NCBI GenBank assembly: GCA_030146365.1
Contig: JASLBU010000171.1
Coordinates: 1 to 7,458, forward strand
Reading direction: 5' to 3'
Origin: Candidatus Limnocylindria bacterium
Lineage (GTDB): Bacteria; Chloroflexota; Limnocylindria; QHBO01
DNA: 7,458 nt
The number at the start of each line of letters is the position of its first letter. The first letter of the stretch is position 1. Of the stretch, positions 1 to 4,441 are shown one piece after another. The notes under the pieces were generated by a model that saw only the letters and a list, made by a program, of their open reading frames with translations, did no database searches and had not been told where the DNA came from. Both the position numbers and the translations under genes were made by a program.

Positions 1-150
1 ACCCGTCACGGCTCCGAGAGCAAACGCACGACCGTCGCGTGGCGGGTTGTGCTGCAGGAGGTTGGCCAGCTGGTCGACCGCGGATGCACGATCGATCGGA
101 TCAGCACCCCCGGGTCGAGGGTTCGCCTGACCATGATGGCCATCATCGGG
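1..150 (+). repeat. Inverted repeat, left arm (non-native copy)
   Basis: Base x pairs with base 764-x across the whole stretch, with only two mismatches (110/654 and 144/620). The copy begins at the window edge, so its full length is unknown. It ends abruptly at base 150, exactly where recognisable EAL coding begins. Mismatch 144 followed by the shared ATCGGG suggests a 6-base microhomology junction, so the true arm is probably 1-144. Because the right arm is in a sensible coding frame of a conserved protein, this left arm is the displaced copy. Confidence 0.93.
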
Positions 151-387
151 GTGGGCGGGCAGGACACCACGCTCGTCACCGCGGTCATCAACATGGCCCG
201 CAGCCTGAAGCTGCGCGTGATCGCGGAGGGCGTCGAAAATGCCAGCGAGCTCGCCTTCATCAGACGACACAAGTGCGACGAGGCCCAAGGCTACCTGTTC
301 AGCCGACCAGTCCCCGGCCACGAATTCGCCTCGCTCCTCGCCGCCTCCACCAGCGACCTCCGGCCGAGCCTGGCCGCCGCGGGCTAG
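1..387 (+). CDS. EAL-domain c-di-GMP phosphodiesterase, C-terminal fragment
   Basis: Only about the last 80 residues, encoded from roughly base 145 to the TAG at 385-387, look like protein. They carry the late EAL-domain signatures VIAEGVEN (the loop with a conserved acidic residue) and QGYLFSRPV (conserved Gln and the end of the barrel), preceded by a helix resembling LVTAVINMARSLKL. EAL proteins hydrolyse cyclic di-GMP to pGpG in the cytoplasm. The EAL motif, the Asn and Glu metal ligands, the DD pair and the catalytic Lys are all absent. The frame stays open to the window edge, but bases 1-150 are an inverted copy of the N-terminal coding region of the B12-binding gene, so residues read there (first possible start GTG 49) are antisense-derived. 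The gene is either truncated by a real rearrangement or intact upstream and misjoined here. The domain call is secure; the gene boundary is not. Confidence 0.6.
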   Translation, partial: TRHGSESKRTTVAWRVVLQEVGQLVDRGCTIDRISTPGSRVRLTMMAIIGVGGQDTTLVTAVINMARSLKLRVIAEGVENASELAFIRRHKCDEAQGYLFSRPVPGHEFASLLAASTSDLRPSLAAAG

Positions 388-409
388 GGCCGTCGTTGTG
401 GGACGGCCC
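387..409 (+). terminator. Hairpin after the EAL fragment
   Basis: A perfect 8-bp stem (GGGCCGTC with GACGGCCC) closes a 7-base loop directly on the stop codon of the EAL fragment. There is no clear T-run afterwards, which is common in high-GC bacteria. It would separate the EAL gene from the B12-GGDEF unit. Confidence 0.6.
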
Positions 410-457
410 GCCACTGGCCGGGGGCGATGCAGCCGCTACGCACGGAGCAGTGACCAC

Positions 458-486
458 TTGCGCGCGGCAGTCAATGCGTGAACCAT
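458..486 (+). promoter_or_regulatory. Weak candidate promoter for the B12-GGDEF unit
   Basis: TTGCGC at 458-463 and AACCAT at 481-486 are separated by 17 bases, in the 193-base gap between the EAL hairpin and the B12-binding gene. The -35 half matches the consensus TTG and the -10 half keeps the second-position A and last-position T. It is followed by a 6-bp hairpin (CCGTGT/ACACGG, 488-506, 7-base loop) in the would-be leader. Matches this weak arise by chance, so the call is tentative. Confidence 0.22.
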
Positions 487-580
487 TCCGTGTGGCACCG
501 ACACGGGCCGGTTGGGCGTTGGAAATCAGGTGTGGCGGACCGTCAACGGACGGCGACCGCGATCGGGCGAAGGAAGTTCC

Positions 581-1315
581 GTGAACGACGACGTGGTGGC
601 ACCCGCCTCGCAACCCGATCATGGCCATCATGGTCAGGCGAACCCTCGACCCGAGGGTGCTGATCCGATCGATCGTGCATCCGCGGTCGACCAGCTGGCC
701 AACCTCCTGCAGCACAACCCGCCACGCGACGGTCGTGCGTTTGCTCTCGGAGCCGTGACGGGTGGGCGCGGTCCCAGAGACATCTACCTCGACCTTCTGG
801 CTCCTGCACTCGTTGAGATCGGTAAGCGGTGGCAGAACGGGACGGCCTCGGTGGCCCAGGAGCATCTCGCCACGGCGATCGTGGCATCGATCATGGCCAC
901 CCTCGCACCGGGCCTCGAAGAAGGCCCACCGGTGCGCCGGCGCATCGTGCTCTCCTGCATCGAAGGGGAACTGCACCAGGTCGGGCTGCGGATGCTCGCC
1001 GACTTCCTGGAGGGAGATGGATGGGAGGTGCTGTATCTCGGCGCGCTCACCCCGACCACCGGCCTCGGGGAGTTCGTCGCCGAGATGGCACCGGCGGCGG
1101 TCGGACTCTCCGTGACGCTTCCTACACACGTGGAGGTGGCGCGCGTGGCGATCTCGGCCATCCGTGCGCACTCCGACGCCTACATTCTCGTCGGCGGCGG
1201 TGCCTTCGGTGGGACGGGCAGCGGGGCCGAGGCCCTTGGGGCGGACGGTTTTGCGCCTCATGCGGCAGCCGCGTCGGCCCTTCTCAGGGACCGATTCGGG
1301 GAGCGGTGGACTTGA
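581..1315 (+). CDS. Stand-alone cobalamin-binding protein with CarH-type photoreceptor motifs
   Basis: This 244-aa cytoplasmic protein has two parts. Residues about 35-110 form a helical B12 cap domain containing W84, nine residues, then E94-H95: the W-x9-EH signature by which CarH/LitR-type photoreceptors bind adenosylcobalamin. Residues about 119-240 form a Rossmann-like B12-binding domain with E130-L-H132-Q-V-G135 (E-x-H-x-x-G, H132 the expected lower axial ligand), GW at 147-148, LSVTLP near 176-181 and GGGAFG at 205-210. In CarH, light breaks the cobalt-adenosyl bond and changes oligomeric state. Here there is no MerR-type DNA-binding domain: the first 34 residues are polar and His/Pro-rich. 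The start is the GTG after AGGAAG (571-576, 4-base spacing); the frame is open further upstream (GTG 512) but lacks domain content. Its TGA overlaps the start of the cyclase gene. Alternative: a corrinoid protein for methyl transfer, though no methyltransferase neighbours it. Confidence 0.88.
   Translation: MNDDVVAPASQPDHGHHGQANPRPEGADPIDRASAVDQLANLLQHNPPRDGRAFALGAVTGGRGPRDIYLDLLAPALVEIGKRWQNGTASVAQEHLATAIVASIMATLAPGLEEGPPVRRRIVLSCIEGELHQVGLRMLADFLEGDGWEVLYLGALTPTTGLGEFVAEMAPAAVGLSVTLPTHVEVARVAISAIRAHSDAYILVGGGAFGGTGSGAEALGADGFAPHAAAASALLRDRFGERWT
614..763 (-). repeat. Inverted repeat, right arm (native copy within B12 gene)
   Basis: This is the reverse complement of bases 1-150, 148 of 150 positions matching, separated by a 463-base spacer. 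It encodes roughly residues 12-61 of the cobalamin-binding protein in the correct frame and runs smoothly into the rest of that domain, so it is the original location. No terminal motifs, target-site duplication or transposase gene were seen that would make the pair a mobile element. Confidence 0.93.
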
Positions 1316-2265
1316 TCCGCCGTCCGGCATCGCGCGCTGCGCTCGCTGGCGTCGATCTGGGTCCGGTCCTGTGGTCGAGCCGCTCATTGGTCATGATCGC
1401 CGACGCGTCCGGGACGGTGATCGATGCGAACCCCACCTTCGCCAGGCTCTCCACCACCGCCCTGGGCACCCCGCTGGCGCATCTGGTCGACGCGGGGCAG
1501 AGTGTGGCGTTCCGAGCCTGGCTGGAGGCAACGGGACACGCGTGGCGGACCCACACCTGGAGCATCCTTCCCGGTGACGATGGGTTGGCTCGGGACTACC
1601 GCATTGCGGCGTGCCGGGGGGCGTCCCAGTCACTGGTGCTCATCGCGGAGCCGTTGCTGACCGACGATCTGTCGGCAGGTCTGCGCGATGTGAACCAGTC
1701 GCTGGTTGCCGAGCACCGTCGCCTCGATCGGGAGCGGGGTCGCCTCGATCGCGAGTCCCGGCTTGACGCGCTGACCGGGCTGGCGAACCGGCGGGCGTTC
1801 GACGGCCGGCTCGCCCACGAGATGGACCGCACAACGCGCGGCGGCGTCTTCGCCGTCGTGATGATCGACATCGACCGGTTCAAGTCCATCAACGACCGGT
1901 TCGGTCACGGCACTGGAGATTCGGTGTTGCAGTGGCTGGGCAGCCGGCTTGGAGCGGCTGCCAGACGGGGAGACTTCGTCGCCCGCTATGGGGGGGAGGA
2001 GTTCGTCGCCATCCTGCCGGATGCAATTACGGCCGATGCTGCGGCCTGGGCCGAGCGGCTGCGTCAGGTGATCCGAGCAGTGCCACCTCCGGGACTGGAG
2101 GTCGTCGTGACGGCCAGCCTGGGCGTCGCTGCGTGGGCGATTGGCGATACGGGCCGGGCGGTTGTCGAGCGGGCCGACAAGGCCCTGTACCTCGCCAAGG
2201 ACCGGGGTCGGGATCGAGTGGCGGTCGTCGACACGAGCACAGGGGTTCTCGAAACCGGGCGGTAG
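1312..2265 (+). CDS. PAS-GGDEF diguanylate cyclase
   Basis: A 317-aa protein that makes cyclic di-GMP from two GTP. Residues about 20-112 resemble a PAS sensor (MIADASGTVIDANPTF is the typical opening). A charged helical linker at 124-151 contains the duplicated RLDRE unit, probably a coiled coil that aligns the dimer. The GGDEF domain starts at DALTGLANRRAF (152-163) and has DIDRFKSIND (186-195), GHGTGD (198-203) and the active site GGEEF at 227-231. The inhibitory RxxD site is present (R218-R-G-D221, five residues before GGEEF), so it is probably active and product-inhibited. No membrane segment is evident. I chose TTG 1312, which overlaps the TGA of the B12 gene (TTGA) and lies 8 bases after GGGGAG (1298-1303). 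GTG 1306 is in frame but only 2 bases from that site. Coupling implies linked amounts and probably a shared signal with the B12 protein. Confidence 0.93.
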   Translation: MIRRPASRAALAGVDLGPVLWSSRSLVMIADASGTVIDANPTFARLSTTALGTPLAHLVDAGQSVAFRAWLEATGHAWRTHTWSILPGDDGLARDYRIAACRGASQSLVLIAEPLLTDDLSAGLRDVNQSLVAEHRRLDRERGRLDRESRLDALTGLANRRAFDGRLAHEMDRTTRGGVFAVVMIDIDRFKSINDRFGHGTGDSVLQWLGSRLGAAARRGDFVARYGGEEFVAILPDAITADAAAWAERLRQVIRAVPPPGLEVVVTASLGVAAWAIGDTGRAVVERADKALYLAKDRGRDRVAVVDTSTGVLETGR

Positions 2266-2298
2266 GGGAGCCTCGGAAAACGGCCGGACCCGGCGACG

Positions 2299-2323
2299 GA
2301 CCGCGCGGATGGCCCGCGCGGTC
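2299..2323 (+). terminator. Terminator hairpin of the B12-GGDEF unit
   Basis: A perfect 10-bp GC stem (GACCGCGCGG with CCGCGCGGTC) closes a 5-base ATGGC loop, 33 bases after the cyclase stop codon. The following bases are only mildly T-rich (GTCTGACCATTGGTCGTTG). It is the strongest short hairpin in the window. Confidence 0.8.
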
Positions 2324-2374
2324 GTCTGACCATTGGTCGTTGCGCAGCCGTAGGTACGGGGAGCAAACGCGCCT

Positions 2375-2605
2375 GTGGAGGTTGTCACCTGTCACAGTCA
2401 TGGCATGCCTACGTTGTCCCCTCTGGTCCCGGTCTCCTTGGCTCGTACTGCCGTTGTGCTTCGATGCGACCTCGTGTGTCGGTGCGGTCACGGCTTCTCC
2501 GCACACGACGACAACACGGCGTTGCTGTGCATCGCGTGCGCCTCCATCCACGAGGCAGGACGCCGCTGCCCGACCGGTCTGCCCTGCAGGACGTTCCTCG
2601 CGTAA
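2375..2605 (+). CDS. Small Cys/His-rich putative zinc-binding protein (copy A)
   Basis: A 76-aa protein of no family I recognise. Possible metal ligands form two clusters: C35-x-C37-G-H39 with F41 and H44, then C52-x-x-C55-A-x-x-H59 and C71. A 79-aa homologue lies on the minus strand at 6658-6897. The two align without gaps from the CHSxxMP segment (residue 6 here) to the C-terminus, conserving C35, C37, G38, H39, F41, H44, C52, C55, A56, H59 and C71. Such selective conservation shows this is a real protein and suggests one or two zinc sites; a nucleic-acid or protein-binding role is guesswork. GTG 2375 follows GGGGAG (2358-2363) at 11 bases. ATG 2405 is an alternative, lying 6 bases after TGTCACAGT, where translation from a leaderless transcript is possible. 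TAA is followed at once by the TTG of the next ORF. Confidence 0.72.
   Translation: MEVVTCHSHGMPTLSPLVPVSLARTAVVLRCDLVCRCGHGFSAHDDNTALLCIACASIHEAGRRCPTGLPCRTFLA
2390..2407 (+). promoter_or_regulatory. TGTCACAGT box, copy 1
   Basis: TGTCACAGT (2390-2398), then five bases, then CATGCC. The same nonamer followed by 4-5 bases and CATG occurs at 6859-6876 and 7130-7146 on the minus strand. Read as a promoter it is an extended -10 (TGN then CACAGT, keeping the key A and T positions) with an ATG six bases downstream, the geometry of a leaderless transcript. It also encodes the CHS residues of the small Cys/His protein if the upstream GTG is used. No good -35 was found. Confidence 0.45.
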
Positions 2606-2971
2606 TTGGTTGCCATCCCCGAGGACGCCGGCGCAGGCGACCACTTCGCCTCTCTCAACGTGATCATCGAGACACAGCCGGGTCAGGTGGCCGCGGCGCC
2701 TGACGGCGCGAGCGCGCGTTCCGTGCTCGTGATCCAGAGTCGCCTACAGCACCGGATCGCCGGGGCCGAGCCACAGACTCCTACGGTGGCCCCGCTGTTT
2801 GGTGAGTACCGGGCGGTCTTCCACGCTTCCGGCCGCGGACGGGCAGCCGAGCGTGACCGCCGAGACGGTCGTCACAGTGCTCAACCTGTGGGGATCGCGG
2901 TTGCCATGGTCGTCGCTCTCGCGCTGGCGACGCGGCTGGTGCTGCGCCGCCGCCGCCGGCTCGCTCATTGA
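2606..2971 (+). pseudogene. Putative C-terminally anchored membrane protein, probably frameshifted
   Basis: I do not recognise this 121-codon ORF. It starts at TTG directly after the TAA of the small Cys/His gene. Codon third positions are strongly G/C from 2606 to about 2820, then the coding-like signal moves to the +1 frame until about 2888 and returns to the first frame. The middle stretch, as annotated, is an implausible Arg/Asp/His-rich run. Dropping one C near 2821-2822 and restoring one G near 2888 gives EYRAVFTLPAADGQP and then TVVTVLNLVGIAVAMVV, which flows into a hydrophobic helix and the polybasic end RLVLRRRRRLAH. The simplest reading is a tail-anchored or single-pass membrane protein with two compensating indels, either sequencing errors or decay. 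A 5-bp GAGGC/GCCTC hairpin sits on its stop (2970-2986). The start is uncertain and the N-terminus could be missing. Confidence 0.38.
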
Positions 2972-3011
2972 GGCAACGGCCGCCTCGGATCATCGCCCAC
3001 CAAAGAGCACC

Positions 3012-3035
3012 TGCCGCCAACAAGTGGCTGCGGCA
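3012..3035 (-). terminator. Candidate hairpin terminator between convergent genes
   Basis: TGCCGC (3012-3017) and GCGGCA (3030-3035) form a 6-bp stem with a 12-base loop, 7 bases downstream of the stop of the minus-strand DUF4287 gene. On that strand it is followed by a short T-rich stretch (CTCTTTGG). It is weak but correctly placed. Confidence 0.35.
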
Positions 3036-3042
3036 CCACCGC

Positions 3043-3594
3043 TCAGGCTCGCTCGTAGGCCTCGCGGAGCCAGCCGAGGAGTTCGTCATCCAGGCCATTC
3101 GCGTCAGCGATGCGCACGCGATGTGTCGCCATTCCGGTGGCCGTCCTGAGTCGCTCGGTTGCTTCTCGGCCCGGGAGGTTGAGCGCAACCTCCAGCTGCC
3201 CCGCGGCGGGGCCGACCTGCCCGAATTGTCTGCGGCGCCGCATGCTGACGTAGGTCTTCTTCGGCGCGAACTCGACATCGTCGCCGAACGCCGAGACGGC
3301 CGCGACCACCGCCTCATAGGCGAGTCGGAGCCGCGCATTCCCGCCGGAGTAGTGGCCCGCCACCAGGTCGTCCGCGGACGGCGCTCCTCCGGCAAGCTTG
3401 TTCAGTGCCTCAGTCACGATCCGATTCGCATTGCCATGGCCAACGCCGTGCTGGGCCTTGAGCATCGCGACGGCTTGCCCGTGCTTCTGTAGGCCCGACG
3501 CCTTGACGATCTCGGCCCATTCGTCCATCGAGCGGCCAGTGCTGCGTTCGATGTTGGCGATCTGGTTGGCGACCTGGTCGTCGATAGAACTCAT
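3043..3594 (-). CDS. DUF4287-DUF5655 domain protein
   Basis: A 183-aa soluble protein. Residues 1 to about 65 resemble DUF4287 (a short helical domain with GRSMDEWAEIV and GLQKHGQAVAMLK). Residues about 78-183 resemble DUF5655 (FAPKKTYVSMRRRRQFGQVGP, then LEVALNL and a C-terminal LREAYERA helix). I believe both families are widespread in actinobacteria and lack an assigned biochemical role; DUF5655-like folds are sometimes compared with YdhG/DUF1801 proteins, so any function is open. The start is secure: ATG 3594 lies 8 bases after a strong GGGAGGG site. The frame is open 70 codons further upstream, but that part is low-complexity and continues through the ribosome-binding site. TACCCT at 3630-3635 (minus) could be a -10. 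It is transcribed toward the membrane ORF and away from the small-ORF pair at 3856. Confidence 0.87.
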   Translation of the reverse strand: MSSIDDQVANQIANIERSTGRSMDEWAEIVKASGLQKHGQAVAMLKAQHGVGHGNANRIVTEALNKLAGGAPSADDLVAGHYSGGNARLRLAYEAVVAAVSAFGDDVEFAPKKTYVSMRRRRQFGQVGPAAGQLEVALNLPGREATERLRTATGMATHRVRIADANGLDDELLGWLREAYERA

Positions 3595-3797
3595 CGGCTG
3601 GGCCCTCCCATTGGAATCTGGTGGCGGTGAGGGTACGCCGCTCGGTCCAGTTCCCGCGTCGATTTCGCGTTGCCGGATGGCGCATGGTCCGCATACTCGG
3701 GCGAGGCTGGGCGCGGGACCGCAGGCATAGTCGGCGCCAGCTGCCTGACGGCTGCTCGCAGCACGGTCGGGACGCTGGCGCTTGGTTCGATAGACGA

Positions 3798-3826
3798 CAG
3801 TCAAATATTCCGGCGATCCGCATACT
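3798..3826 (+). promoter_or_regulatory. Candidate promoter upstream of the 3856 small ORF
   Basis: CATACT (3821-3826) fits a -10 and CAGTCA (3798-3803) lies 17 bases earlier as a poor -35. The stretch TCAAATATTC between them is one of the few AT-rich islands in the window. A start near 3833 would give a roughly 24-base leader carrying the strong ribosome-binding site. The rest of the 260-base divergent gap (3595-3855) shows no convincing ORF or repeat. Confidence 0.35.
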
Positions 3827-3855
3827 GACGGGGCCGTCGAAGGGGAGGAGACCGA

Positions 3856-4020
3856 ATGGCGCCCGTACTGCTCGCCCGTCAGGGAGACCTTTCGCCATCG
3901 GTAGCGAGAGGTCTGGCGGGACCGATTGGACCAGGACCGCTTTTCTCACCGTCCGCTGCGGGTATGACCGTGGAGTGGGCTCGCTCCGACGTGATGCTCG
4001 GCTGGACAGGTGCGTCGTGA
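3856..4020 (+). CDS. Small ORF coupled to the Cys-rich gene
   Basis: A 54-codon ORF beginning MAPVLLARQGDLSPSVARG, with no recognised family, no membrane segment and no Cys. It follows an excellent ribosome-binding site (AGGGGAGGAG, 3841-3850, 5 bases before ATG). Its TGA overlaps the GTG of the next gene (GTGA, 4017-4020), typical of translational coupling. Codon bias is weak (third positions only moderately G/C), so it may act mainly as a leader or coupling ORF rather than as a conserved protein. Bases 3886-3918 within it are one copy of a repeated structured element encoding GDLSP...RGLAG, matched by MDLSPRGLA in the mini-ORF before the phosphodiesterase gene. Confidence 0.45.
   Translation: MAPVLLARQGDLSPSVARGLAGPIGPGPLFSPSAAGMTVEWARSDVMLGWTGAS
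3886..3918 (+). repeat. GACCTTTCGCCA...GGTCTGGCG element, copy 1
   Basis: GACCTTTCGCCA (3886-3897), 12 bases, then GGTCTGGCG (3910-3918). Within it AGACCT (3885-3890) can pair with AGGTCT (3909-3914) and CGCCA (3893-3897) with TGGCG (3914-3918). The two pairings interleave and share base 3914. The second copy is at 4385-4408. Confidence 0.6.
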
Positions 4021-4313
4021 CTGAACACCGCTGGACCCACGACCCTCGTGACCGTGCGCCGTCAGACCACGGCAGCGTGCCGCCTCCCACCTACGACACA
4101 TCGGGCAGCCGGGAGGGCCGATCACTCGTCCTGTGCCCTCATGGCTACGTCAACCAGCAAGGCGACCTCTGCCCCATCTGTGATGCCGAGCCGACACGAT
4201 CGGGCGTTGGTAACGACCTTGCGAGCGGCATCGATCCATCGTCAAGAACCGGCGCCCGCATTGTGTTGTGCGCATGCGGCCCCTGCACCGCTCGCAAGCA
4301 TCGGATGACCTGA
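4017..4313 (+). CDS. Small Cys-rich protein, putative zinc-ribbon-like
   Basis: A 98-aa protein with no family I can name. It has a Pro/Asp-rich disordered-looking start (residues 1-36), then C40-P-H42 and C52-P-I-C55, a pairing typical of treble-clef or zinc-ribbon knuckles, a polar linker, and C85-A-C87-G-P-C90 with H95 near the C-terminus. GTG 4017 overlaps the stop of the preceding ORF by 4 bases and lies 6 bases after GGACAGG (4004-4010). The frame is open to 3621 upstream, but that stretch has no motif. It differs in layout from the two paralogous Cys/His proteins nearby, though VLCACG recalls their VCxCGH core. A palindromic GACC-TGA-GGTC sits on its stop. Metal binding is inferred from residue spacing only. 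Confidence 0.55.
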   Translation: MTEHRWTHDPRDRAPSDHGSVPPPTYDTSGSREGRSLVLCPHGYVNQQGDLCPICDAEPTRSGVGNDLASGIDPSSRTGARIVLCACGPCTARKHRMT

Positions 4314-4381
4314 GGTCGACGAGCGCCCCGGGGGACTTCAGGGTAGTTGTAAAGCGTCTGCCGAGCGCGCAGCATCGGCTC

Positions 4382-4441
4382 ATGGACCTTTCGCCAAGGG
4401 GTCTGGCGACGCGGTCGTCGCTGCGCTGGGTCACCTCGTGA
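4382..4441 (+). CDS. 19-codon leader-like ORF before the phosphodiesterase
   Basis: It begins MDLSPRGLATRSSL and ends with a TGA overlapping the GTG of the PAS-GAF-EAL gene (GTGA, 4438-4441). Its first bases are the second copy of the repeated element whose first copy lies in the 3856 ORF, so both give a DLSP...RGLA peptide and both ORFs end in a GTGA overlap. No Shine-Dalgarno site precedes it. It may be a leader peptide that opens the start of the downstream gene, or an RNA element that merely reads as an ORF. Confidence 0.3.
   Translation: MDLSPRGLATRSSLRWVTS
4385..4408 (+). repeat. GACCTTTCGCCA...GGTCTGGCG element, copy 2
   Basis: GACCTTTCGCCA (4385-4396), three bases, then GGTCTGGCG (4400-4408). 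TCGCCA (4391-4396) pairs with TGGCGA (4404-4409) as a 6-bp hairpin with a 7-base loop; the competing GACC/GGTC pairing interleaves with it. It lies 30 bases before the phosphodiesterase start. Confidence 0.6.

Noticed and set aside
407..506. Possible cobalamin riboswitch upstream of the B12-binding gene
   Set aside because: CCCGCCACTG at 407-416 matches a core segment of B12 riboswitches, but neither the GGTG...AA segment nor a B12 box is present nearby, and the match lies on the right arm of a hairpin after the EAL stop.
512..580. 23-codon N-terminal extension of the B12 gene from GTG 512
   Set aside because: It runs through the AGGAAG site at 571-576 and shows no domain content.
1..763. 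Inverted repeat as the ends of an insertion sequence or integron
   Set aside because: The spacer encodes only the EAL end and an intergenic region, there is no transposase or integrase, the right arm is native coding sequence, and no target duplication is seen.
299..1387. 362-codon minus-strand ORF opposite the B12 gene
   Set aside because: It is the antisense of a well-supported conserved coding region; its composition is Arg/Gly/Pro-rich with no domain, and its resemblance to the start of the EAL frame comes only from the inverted repeat.
2781..3395. 204-codon minus-strand ORF overlapping the membrane ORF and the DUF4287 gene
   Set aside because: It overlaps the DUF5655 coding region in another frame on the same strand and is Arg/Pro/Ser-rich without motifs.
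3595..3804. 70-codon N-terminal extension of the DUF4287-DUF5655 protein
   Set aside because: The strong GGGAGGG site precedes ATG 3594 at ideal spacing and DUF4287 begins right there; the extension is low-complexity.
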